From Gammaproteobacteria bacterium (GTDB lineage: Bacteria; Pseudomonadota; Gammaproteobacteria; Pseudomonadales; Pseudohongiellaceae): 5,161 nt of DNA. The position numbers and the translations under genes were made by a program. The DNA lies in the NCBI GenBank assembly GCA_003451715.1, contig DMJN01000334.1:1-5161 (forward strand). Direction: 5' to 3'. Of this stretch, positions 1-5,161 are shown in pieces (within the stretch, counting starts at the first letter, position 1; every line of letters starts with the position of its first letter). The notes below the pieces were generated by a model, which worked only from the letters and a program-made list of their open reading frames with translations, made no database searches and had not been told where the DNA came from.

Positions 1-576
1 GATGAAGTTCAGACTCTTATTGACCAGGCGTGGAAATGGGTGGGCCGGATCGAGTCCTAATGGGCTTACCACGGGTATGATTTCATCGAAGAAGTATTGT
101 TTCGTCCATTCGATAACCCCATCGCTCCATTCATTGCGATGCAGGAAATGAATGTTTTGCTGTGCCAGTGACGGAAGCAAATCTTCATTCAGGATTCGAT
201 ATTGTTCATTCAGTTCAGATCGTACTATTTGATGTATCTCTTTGAGCACCTGTTCAGGATACTTGCCATCCGGGCCAGGACGTTGGCGTCCGAAGTCCAG
301 CTGTTTCTTCAATCCGGAAACCCTGACTTCATAAAATTCATCAAGATTGGAACTAAAAATCAGTAGGAATATCAGGCGCTCGAGCAAGGGATGATTAGGA
401 TTCCTGGCCTGTTGCAGTACCCGTGAATTGAATTTTAGCAGGCTCAATTCCCGGTTATGAAAATACTCGCTATCGGAAAAATCTATCTCCGGAACCTGCT
501 CTTCAGCAGTTGTCTGCACTGAATTTGAATTATCGATAACGACCTCGAGTGGATTTTCTGGTGAGTGCTGGCTCAT
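1..576 (-). CDS. ppk1: Polyphosphate kinase 1, N-terminal part (runs off the left edge)
   Basis: PPK1 reversibly transfers the gamma-phosphate of ATP onto inorganic polyphosphate. Translating the minus strand from the ATG at 576-574 gives 192 residues with no stop to the window edge, against roughly 690-720 for the family. Residues 1-37 are an acidic, low-conservation leader. The PPK N-terminal domain starts at YFHNRELSLLKFNSRVL (residues 39-54) and continues with FSSNLDEFYEVRV (74-86). N77 aligns with E. coli Asn45, implicated in ATP binding. The segment near 170-192 (SPLGLDPAHPFPRLVNKSLN) is typical of PPK1 from pseudomonad-like bacteria. The catalytic phospho-histidine and the C-terminal phospholipase-D-like domains lie outside the window. 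A weak purine-rich stretch (AGAGA) about 10 bases upstream fits this start. The gene is divergent from the cytochrome gene. The identity is certain from the motifs; only the exact start is open. Confidence 0.95.
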   Translation of the reverse strand, partial: MSQHSPENPLEVVIDNSNSVQTTAEEQVPEIDFSDSEYFHNRELSLLKFNSRVLQQARNPNHPLLERLIFLLIFSSNLDEFYEVRVSGLKKQLDFGRQRPGPDGKYPEQVLKEIHQIVRSELNEQYRILNEDLLPSLAQQNIHFLHRNEWSDGVIEWTKQYFFDEIIPVVSPLGLDPAHPFPRLVNKSLNFI

Positions 577-631
577 TATCAATTCTCTAAAGCTGTTCGA
601 TTAGTCATCATTTACGTGCTTTGTAGAGCCT

Positions 632-646
632 AAAGCCGCCGGCTTT
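632..646. repeat. 15-bp perfect palindrome upstream of ppk1
   Basis: AAAGCCG-C-CGGCTTT is a perfect inverted repeat with 7-base arms around one central base, ending 56 bases upstream of the ppk1 start codon. As RNA it could form a 6-bp stem with a 3-base loop. No T-run follows it on either strand, so it is not a typical intrinsic terminator. Its position in the ppk1 leader or promoter makes an operator or a leader hairpin possible, but no known regulator site was recognised. Confidence 0.4.
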
Positions 647-882
647 CTGCGTTGCCTGGGTCGTGGAATATCCAACGGCTGGTTCTTGGAGTGAGAAGAT
701 GACAGCGCAGAGGATTTTGACCACACCAGGCTGCTGATTTTAGCACACTGCAGCCACGATATTCCCTGCGCTTGCCAGTGAAATGATTAGGATGGTCGGA
801 CTGGCAGCCCGCAATAAATCCTCACCACCTTGCTGCTACCAATCAATATCCTTAGCCTTGTTGGCCAGCTTAGCGAAGTAAA

Positions 883-901
883 AAAAACATATAAAAACAT
901 A
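883..901 (+). promoter_or_regulatory. AT-rich A-tract block with possible -10 element
   Basis: The motif AAAAACATA occurs twice, at 883-891 and 893-901, in register with a period of 10 bases, about one helical turn. It sits in the most AT-rich stretch of the intergenic region. TATAAA at 890-895 matches five of six bases of a sigma-70 -10 box, but no good -35 box lies at standard spacing; TTGGCC at 861-866 is too far away. The block could be a promoter, an UP-like element or curved DNA serving the cytochrome operon. This rests on base composition and position only. Confidence 0.25.
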
Positions 902-973
902 GTGTTATCTAGTATTTCTAAACTTGTTTCTGAGCCTTATCCTGTGACTTTGATGCACTCATCCCCTGTTTGG

Positions 974-987
974 GCAGCACTGGCTGC
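974..987 (+). other. Small hairpin in the presumed cytochrome leader
   Basis: GCAGC-ACTG-GCTGC gives a 5-bp stem with a 4-base loop, 12 bases before a second, longer hairpin. Together they would form a pair of stem-loops in the mRNA leader of the cytochrome gene if transcription starts upstream. A 5-bp stem is easily found by chance, so support is weak. Confidence 0.2.
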
Positions 988-999
988 AGGCTAGAGTGA

Positions 1000-1016
1000 T
1001 CTTGCTGTGAGCAAGA
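1000..1016 (+). other. 7-bp hairpin abutting the upstream GTG
   Basis: TCTTGCT-GTG-AGCAAGA is a perfect stem of 7 base pairs with a 3-base loop. It ends at the base immediately before the alternative GTG start at 1017. It would occupy exactly the place where a ribosome binding site for that GTG should be, and no clear Shine-Dalgarno sequence is present there. This argues against initiation at 1017 and for the downstream GTG at 1098. It may also be a leader structure or an operator. Confidence 0.4.
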
Positions 1017-1086
1017 GTGGTCAACTACTTGTTCAGAGGGTCCCGAGGTTTTATCCTTCAGTCACTCAGCCGTCCGTCGGCAGATC

Positions 1087-1092
1087 AGAGGG
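1087..1092 (+). promoter_or_regulatory. Ribosome binding site deciding the cytochrome start
   Basis: AGAGGG lies five bases upstream of the GTG at 1098, a good Shine-Dalgarno match at slightly short spacing. The other in-frame GTG (1017) has no comparable site and is masked by a hairpin. Starting at 1098 also puts the hydrophobic export segment within the first 30 residues, as expected for a secreted cytochrome. Confidence 0.55.
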
Positions 1093-1097
1093 TACTC

Positions 1098-3278
1098 GTG
1101 AATAGTAAACTTGTTGCACTAGTGGTAAGCCTGATTCTCGGACTTGGTCTCGGCCTGCTGTTGTTGTTCTTTACCGATGCAAATGTGGACAACGTCGCTG
1201 GCGGTCCCACTGATCCTGTCGGCAGTGAAATCACCACTACACCCGGGACATTCACGGGCAGGGTCTTGAGTGCATCCGGTGCCTCGGTCGTGGGTGGTGA
1301 GGATATCGTCGCCGGTCACCCGGTGACGGCCGCCACGGTCTACCTGGTTCCAACCACCGCCATCGACATCAGCACACAAATGACCGCCAGTGCCATCTAC
1401 GCGGCGCCTTACCCGGCAGAAGCCTACGATGAACCACTGGAAGACAGTATCCGGCTCAGGGGCACAGAATTTCCACAGGGCACAACCGATGCCCAGGGTA
1501 ATTTCAGCATAGACAACATCCCGGAGGGCAACTTTTTTGTACACGTGACACCGGCCCTTGAGGATAGCGAACACCTGCCGGGCGGGGATAAGAGTCGGCA
1601 AGCCTTTTCCGCCCGCGAGCTATCCAGTGAGGCAATGACCATCGAGGTTTCCAGTAGTCCTTCCATGACCGCCAGCGCAGTGGGCAGCTCTACCTGCCTC
1701 ACCTGCCATGACGACAAGAGCCACTGGCAGCAGACCGGCCACAAGATAGCCTGGACCGCACCCGGTGCTCCCGGACCCATGCAGGATCACTCCAGATTTC
1801 CAGATTTCTTTAATGCCCTGGATTTCTACATCGAGACCGATGACTACCGTGAAGGAACCCGCCTCGAGCTGGGAGACTACGACTCCAGCAGGGGAAATGA
1901 CAAATTCAAACTGCGGCTAGCCGGCGATTCCCGGTTGCCCATCGAGACAGTCTATTCCGATGTGTATTTATGGCGAGAGGCAAGCACGAATGGCACGGGA
2001 AAGTATTTCATCAGCATGGCTAACCGTCTCAACCCGGATGACCCTAACAGCCCTGCCCATCTCGAAGTAAAGCTATTGTACGGCGGCGCGGTGCACGACC
2101 AGCGTTATATTGTTTCCGCGCCGGCGAGCTTCGGCGACCGCCCCGGATGGTATACCGTGCTGCGCTATAACTTAACCGGCAATGACACCAGGCTGAACCG
2201 GCAACGGCGAGTCTGGCACGATTACAAATTTTACCTCTGGTGGAATGCGGGAGCAGATGATCGCTACGGCACGGCGGATGATGTCATTGAGGCGCCGCCG
2301 GTTAATCAGAATACCATCCAGACCATGTGTGCCAGCTGTCATTTTACCGGCTGGGAACGCTATGAAGACGAGGCAACCGGTCAGCTAATGGCCCGCGCCG
2401 TCAATGATGTCGGTGGCGCACTGAACATCGACGACGATCCCGAGATGGATGAGATCAATATTGGCTGTGAGAATTGCCACGGTCCAGGCTCAGAGCATGT
2501 CGCCAATGCCGGCCGCAGTCGATTTATTGTCAATCCTAAACTCCTGTCGGCGGAACGCTCCAGTGTGGTCTGCGGTAGATGTCATGATCGGCGCCAGGGC
2601 TTTGGTGGATCGGTTCTCGGTTATACCCAGGCACTCAGCGTGGAAGGGGAACTGGCAAGACCGGGGATAGGTCGCCATGAGCTGATTAACAAATTCACAG
2701 ATCCGGTTAAGAAGGGTCCGACCATGGCTGGAGCTGGCCTGGAATACAATATCTGGCCTGATGATATTCACTCCAGCAAGCCTCATCAGCAATATTCGGA
2801 TTTTTTAAAGTCGAAAATGTACCGCAATGATCGATTGCTGGTCAGCTGCTCGGATTGTCATGACCTCCATGGAGGTACACCGAATGCCCGCTGGTTGATT
2901 CACGATCAGAATGATTCCAATTCTCCCCTGTGCCAGCGCTGCCACGAGGTGGAGATTAACGATCATATGCAGACCAAGTTGGGTGCCACCATGAAGGGTC
3001 ATCTTACCCGTTGTATCGATTGCCATATGGCACCCACTGTGAATACCGGCGGCATAGCAGGGGCATTCGGCCGGATGATCCAGACACCGCCGTTTGCCGA
3101 TGCCGCCGAAGAATCGAGAAACGTTTACTGGGAAGGTCCCATGCGTTCCCATGTGTTTGATGTGCCCTTGAAGACGAATGTGATGGTTCGAGGAGTGGAG
3201 CCGGGGCAGGCCATGCCTGTTCCGTATACGAACTCCTGTGGAACCTGCCATGAGGTGGATGAGTTACCGTTTAAATAG
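1098..3278 (+). CDS. Octaheme c-type cytochrome with N-terminal carboxypeptidase-regulatory-like domain
   Basis: A 726-residue exported electron-transfer protein. Residues 4-24 are a hydrophobic signal or anchor segment after a short basic start; there is no lipobox cysteine. Residues about 50-152 resemble a carboxypeptidase-regulatory-like beta-sandwich (TFTGRVL, VYLVP, then TDAQGNFSIDNIPEGNFFVHV). Eight CxxCH heme sites follow, with first cysteines at 200, 411, 457, 492, 584, 612, 639 and 714. Signatures of the cytochrome c554-like multiheme group are GCENCHGPGSEH, CSDCHDLHGG, CIDCHMAP and RSHVF. About 210 residues separate hemes 1 and 2; this part includes LLYGGAVHDQRYIV and an acidic GADDRYGTADDV stretch. 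GTG at 1098 was chosen for its ribosome site; GTG at 1017 would add 27 residues. The outer-membrane barrel gene follows after 48 bases, probably in one operon. Heme binding and export are clear. Substrate and partner are unknown: nitrogen- or sulfur-compound redox chemistry or electron transfer through the envelope are inferences. Cytochrome c maturation proteins would be required. Confidence 0.88.
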   Translation: MNSKLVALVVSLILGLGLGLLLLFFTDANVDNVAGGPTDPVGSEITTTPGTFTGRVLSASGASVVGGEDIVAGHPVTAATVYLVPTTAIDISTQMTASAIYAAPYPAEAYDEPLEDSIRLRGTEFPQGTTDAQGNFSIDNIPEGNFFVHVTPALEDSEHLPGGDKSRQAFSARELSSEAMTIEVSSSPSMTASAVGSSTCLTCHDDKSHWQQTGHKIAWTAPGAPGPMQDHSRFPDFFNALDFYIETDDYREGTRLELGDYDSSRGNDKFKLRLAGDSRLPIETVYSDVYLWREASTNGTGKYFISMANRLNPDDPNSPAHLEVKLLYGGAVHDQRYIVSAPASFGDRPGWYTVLRYNLTGNDTRLNRQRRVWHDYKFYLWWNAGADDRYGTADDVIEAPPVNQNTIQTMCASCHFTGWERYEDEATGQLMARAVNDVGGALNIDDDPEMDEINIGCENCHGPGSEHVANAGRSRFIVNPKLLSAERSSVVCGRCHDRRQGFGGSVLGYTQALSVEGELARPGIGRHELINKFTDPVKKGPTMAGAGLEYNIWPDDIHSSKPHQQYSDFLKSKMYRNDRLLVSCSDCHDLHGGTPNARWLIHDQNDSNSPLCQRCHEVEINDHMQTKLGATMKGHLTRCIDCHMAPTVNTGGIAGAFGRMIQTPPFADAAEESRNVYWEGPMRSHVFDVPLKTNVMVRGVEPGQAMPVPYTNSCGTCHEVDELPFK

Positions 3279-3313
3279 ACTGAGTTGCCAGTAAGCGGCT
3301 AGCGCTGAGAATC

Positions 3314-3318
3314 AGGGA
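3314..3318 (+). promoter_or_regulatory. Ribosome binding site of the barrel gene
   Basis: AGGGA lies eight bases upstream of the ATG at 3327, in the 48-base gap after the cytochrome stop codon. The gap has no convincing terminator or promoter, which supports co-transcription. A second ATG at 3322 lies in another frame. Confidence 0.5.
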
Positions 3319-3326
3319 TTAATGAC

Positions 3327-4094
3327 ATGGCGTATTCTGGGGGGATCAACAAACAGCTGGAGTATTTTTCCCGACGGCCTGCTTGTCTGTTACTGATCGC
3401 CGTGTTGTCTGCGGTGCCTGCTAAGGTCTTCGCCTATCGGCCCTTTGTCTCTACCGACGCTGACGTGGTCGAGGCCGGTGAGATCGAAATCGAATTTGGC
3501 TACTTCAACTGGGAGCGGGCCAACAGGGAGAACAGCTACGTTACACCGCAATTGGTTTTCAATTACGGCCTCTCGAATACCCTGGAGCTGATCGGAGAAT
3601 TTGAGTTAGAACATGTGTCCGGGGAAAGCAGCCAGCTGGTTGATCCTGGCTTATTTTTGAAAAAGGTTTTCAAGCCGGGTGTGCTGCAGGGCAGTCCGGG
3701 GGTAAGCTTTGCCGTAGAGGCAGGATTGCTGCTGCCATCGGCCATCGATGAGGAAGACCAGACCGGATTCGAAGCCTTCGGCATACTTAGCGGCACCGCT
3801 GCCAATTTTACCTGGCACCTGAACCTCGGTGGAGGTGTAGATCGAGCTAACCATGACGCCTTCGCTCTGTGGGGGGTAATCCTGGAGCATCCCGTCACAT
3901 CCAACCTGAAGCTGGTGGCAGAATTTAATGGAGAGAGCCTCAGAAACGAAGCCGCCGAAAACTCCGGCCTGCTTGGTATGGTCTGGGAATCGTCTGCGAT
4001 ACCGGGTTTGACACTGGATCTCGGTATTCGCCACGGATCCAGTCGGGCGGCGCCAGACTGGGGAGCCACCATGGGACTGAGTTACAGTTTCTAA
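3327..4094 (+). CDS. Outer-membrane beta-barrel protein, MetA/'transporter'-like
   Basis: A 255-residue exported protein. Residues 1-36 form a signal peptide: twin arginine residues at 16-17 before a hydrophobic core (about 19-31), ending AKVFA before Tyr37. The mature part of about 219 residues alternates polar and hydrophobic residues in short strands separated by glycine- and asparagine-rich turns. It begins YRPFVSTDADVVEAGEIEIE and ends with an aromatic terminal strand, GLSYSF, the usual outer-membrane insertion signal. The segment GIRHGSSRAAPDWGATMGL is typical of small barrels annotated as 'transporter' or MetA-pathway-like. That family assignment is from memory of the pattern and does not imply phenol degradation here. 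Length suggests about 10-12 strands, far smaller than an MtrB-type barrel that encloses a cytochrome. Its position just behind the cytochrome gene suggests that it passes the substrate or product, or anchors the redox protein. No cysteine occurs in the mature part. Confidence 0.8.
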   Translation: MAYSGGINKQLEYFSRRPACLLLIAVLSAVPAKVFAYRPFVSTDADVVEAGEIEIEFGYFNWERANRENSYVTPQLVFNYGLSNTLELIGEFELEHVSGESSQLVDPGLFLKKVFKPGVLQGSPGVSFAVEAGLLLPSAIDEEDQTGFEAFGILSGTAANFTWHLNLGGGVDRANHDAFALWGVILEHPVTSNLKLVAEFNGESLRNEAAENSGLLGMVWESSAIPGLTLDLGIRHGSSRAAPDWGATMGLSYSF

Positions 4095-4203
4095 AGAGAC
4101 TGCCCCTGGACGAAGGTCGACGATTGGCGCGGTATGTTTCCCGTTTACAGCAAACCGGTGATGGTGGCCAATTTTATACTCGTCGTTACTAATCCTAATG
4201 TTC

Positions 4204-4219
4204 GCTATTTGAAAATAGC
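4204..4219. promoter_or_regulatory. 16-bp near-palindrome, possible operator of rpoS
   Basis: GCTATTT-GA-AAATAGC has perfect 7-base arms around a 2-base centre. It lies directly upstream of the predicted -10 element, across the spacer and near the -35 region, where a bound protein would block or alter promoter use. The binding protein is not recognisable from the sequence. In RNA the 2-base loop is too tight for a full hairpin, which favours a DNA operator over a terminator. Confidence 0.35.
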
Positions 4220-4221
4220 TG

Positions 4222-4232
4222 TCTATACTTAG
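4222..4232 (+). promoter_or_regulatory. Sigma-S-type -10 promoter element before rpoS
   Basis: TCTATACTTAG matches 10 of 11 positions of the extended -10 consensus reported for E. coli sigma-S promoters (KCTAYRCTTAA), including the C just upstream of the hexamer TATACT (4224-4229). A good -35 box at 17-base spacing is absent (TTCGCT at 4201-4206), as tolerated by sigma-S. TTGAAA at 4209-4214 is too close to serve. Transcription would begin near 4236, giving a leader of about 55 bases. Housekeeping sigma-70 could also use TATACT. Confidence 0.5.
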
Positions 4233-4280
4233 GAACTCAGCGATAATAATTGCAGCAAAGCTGCCATCCAAAAAGTGATC

Positions 4281-4287
4281 AAGGAAG
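4281..4287 (+). promoter_or_regulatory. Ribosome binding site of rpoS
   Basis: AAGGAAG, with the AAGGA core six bases upstream of the ATG at 4292, is a strong Shine-Dalgarno sequence and fixes the start of the sigma factor. Confidence 0.6.
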
Positions 4288-4291
4288 ACTC

Positions 4292-5161
4292 ATGCTTGGA
4301 TCTTACTCGCAACAACTGTCGGACACTCCCGTTCCAGAGAGCTTTGGCTCGACAGGCTCCCACAAGCAGGATTTCAGCAGTACAGCCGCCAGCAATCTGG
4401 ATCAGGCTCTCGACCCGACCCAGCTCTATTTGAAAGAAATTGGCTACACACCACTACTAAGCGCAGAGGAAGAAGTCTATGTCGCACGCAAAGTTGTGCA
4501 GGGTGATCCGGCTAACCGCAGGCGTATGATCGAGAGTAATCTGCGACTGGTTGTAAAAATTGCGCGCCGCTACTTGCATCGAGGTTTGTCGATGCTGGAC
4601 CTCATAGAAGAAGGCAATCTCGGCCTTATTCATGCCGTCGAGAAGTTTGATCCCGAGAGAGGGTTTCGTTTTTCTACCTATGCGACATGGTGGATTCGGC
4701 AAAGTGTCGAAAGAGGCTTGATGAATCAGACACGCACGGTTCGTTTGCCGATCCACGTTATTAAAGAAATGCATGCCTATGTTCGGGTCAAGCGTGAACT
4801 TTCCTCTAAGTTCTGCAGGGGACCCACAGTCGAGGAGATAGCCAGGTGGCTGCAGAAGTCGACTGATGAAGTTAAACGGGTGTTGTCGCTGCATGACAAA
4901 GAGAGTTCAGCGGATGCACCGGCCGATACGGAAAGTGAGAGACCGCTGCTGGAAAAGCTGGTGGCTGGCAATGTCCGAAATCCCGAAATGAGTTTTCAAC
5001 GGGCCGAGTTACAGAGCAGCCTCGACTGCTGGATGAAAGAATTGACGGCGAAACAGCGCGACGTGCTGTACCGGCGATTTGGATTGAAGGGGTATAACAG
5101 TGACACGCTGGAAAACGTTGGTTTCGAAATCGGTCTCACCCGGGAGCGCGTTCGGCAAATT
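4292..5161 (+). CDS. rpoS: RNA polymerase sigma factor RpoS (sigma-S), C-terminus beyond the window
   Basis: Directs RNA polymerase to stationary-phase and general-stress promoters. The 290 visible codons cover most of a protein usually about 330 residues long. Residues 1-40 are a variable leader, poor in acidic residues compared with E. coli. Region 1.2 begins [21 protein letters not shown] (41-61). Region 2 holds [17 protein letters not shown] (79-95), [20 protein letters not shown] (103-122) and [19 protein letters not shown] (124-142). Q137 and E140 align with the -10-reading residues Q152 and E155 of E. coli sigma-S. K158 aligns with Lys173, used both for reading the -13 C and for RssB-directed turnover. 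Region 3 covers about 155-230. The region 4.2 helix-turn-helix begins at 273 and the window ends at [19 protein letters not shown] marks it as RpoS rather than RpoD. ATG at 4292 is backed by AAGGA. It is preceded by the barrel gene, not by nlpD. Divergent spots ([16 protein letters not shown]) leave open a second, diverged copy. Confidence 0.93.
   Translation, partial: MLGSYSQQLSDTPVPESFGSTGSHKQDFSSTAASNLDQALDPTQLYLKEIGYTPLLSAEEEVYVARKVVQGDPANRRRMIESNLRLVVKIARRYLHRGLSMLDLIEEGNLGLIHAVEKFDPERGFRFSTYATWWIRQSVERGLMNQTRTVRLPIHVIKEMHAYVRVKRELSSKFCRGPTVEEIARWLQKSTDEVKRVLSLHDKESSADAPADTESERPLLEKLVAGNVRNPEMSFQRAELQSSLDCWMKELTAKQRDVLYRRFGLKGYNSDTLENVGFEIGLTRERVRQI

Larger units (their letters stand above)
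577..1097. other. Divergent intergenic region between ppk1 and the cytochrome gene
   Basis: This stretch of about 520 bases must hold the promoters for ppk1 (leftward) and the cytochrome operon (rightward). I found no convincing gene: the short open frames here lack a good ribosome site or any recognisable protein pattern. It contains a 15-bp palindrome at 632-646, an AT-rich block around 877-915 and two small hairpins at 974-987 and 1000-1016, listed separately. No tRNA, riboswitch or strong intrinsic terminator was recognised. The last 81 bases (1017-1097) are open in the cytochrome frame and would become coding if the upstream GTG at 1017 were the true start. Confidence 0.6.
4095..4291. 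other. Intergenic region upstream of rpoS
   Basis: About 200 bases without a gene. The left part follows the barrel gene and has no convincing intrinsic terminator. The right part carries a 16-bp near-palindrome (4204-4219), a sigma-S-like -10 element (4222-4232) and the rpoS ribosome site. It is long enough for an independent rpoS promoter, so rpoS need not depend on the upstream operon. Confidence 0.6.

Noticed and set aside
688..705. Possible Pho box for ppk1 on the minus strand (half-site CTGTCAT at 705-699)
   Set aside because: The first half-site is perfect, but the second half-site at the required 11-base spacing (TCACTCC) has no match to the consensus, so a PhoB site is not supported.
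699..737. 12-residue open frame after GGAG, possible leader peptide
   Set aside because: Very short, unremarkable composition, no attenuator structure behind it, and far from the cytochrome start.
783..881. 32-residue open frame on the plus strand
   Set aside because: No ribosome binding site and no recognisable motif; expected by chance in a region of this size.
1119..3251. Long minus-strand open frames inside the cytochrome gene
   Set aside because: They are antisense shadows of a gene with clear heme motifs and show no protein family features of their own.
3327..3434. Tat export signal in the barrel protein (Arg16-Arg17)
   Set aside because: The residues around the twin arginine do not follow the SRRxFLK-type motif, and barrels are exported by Sec; an ordinary Sec signal peptide explains the sequence.
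4123..4176. Possible terminator after the barrel gene (ATTGGC ... GCCAATTTT)
   Set aside because: The arms are only 6 bases with a 38-base loop and a short T-run; too weak to call an intrinsic terminator.
3563..4971. Minus-strand open frames opposite the barrel gene and rpoS
   Set aside because: Antisense shadows; the plus-strand genes have good ribosome sites and family motifs, and these frames have neither.

Overview
The window looks like chromosomal DNA from a gammaproteobacterium, probably free-living and respiratory. Two partial end genes support this. On the left, on the minus strand, is the N-terminal part of a polyphosphate kinase (PPK1). On the right, on the plus strand, is a sigma factor that reads as RpoS (sigma-S), a factor typical of Gammaproteobacteria and close relatives. 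Base composition is moderate and even. I see no transposase, integrase, tRNA, rRNA or CRISPR repeat. The species cannot be named from this window.

Layout: (1) positions 1-576, minus strand, first 192 codons of ppk1. (2) 577-1097, a divergent intergenic region of about 0.5 kb with a 15-bp perfect palindrome, an AT-rich A-tract block and a perfect hairpin that helps decide the start of the next gene. (3) 1098-3278, plus strand, a membrane-targeted cytochrome c with eight CxxCH heme sites and an N-terminal carboxypeptidase-regulatory-like beta-sandwich domain. (4) 3327-4094, plus strand, 48 bases downstream, a signal-peptide-bearing outer-membrane beta-barrel of the MetA/'transporter' type. (5) 4095-4291, intergenic, with a sequence matching 10 of 11 positions of the sigma-S -10 consensus and a 16-bp near-palindrome just upstream. 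(6) 4292 to the window end, plus strand, the first 290 codons of rpoS.

The central pair is the least ordinary part: a multiheme electron carrier and an outer-membrane barrel that look co-transcribed. I infer a redox module at the cell envelope, either periplasmic nitrogen- or sulfur-compound chemistry or electron transfer across the outer membrane. Sequence alone does not give the substrate. The flanking genes are both stress and stationary-phase functions: polyphosphate synthesis and the general stress sigma factor. rpoS is not preceded by nlpD, its usual neighbour in many Gammaproteobacteria. A sigma-S-like promoter in front of it would be consistent with autoregulation.
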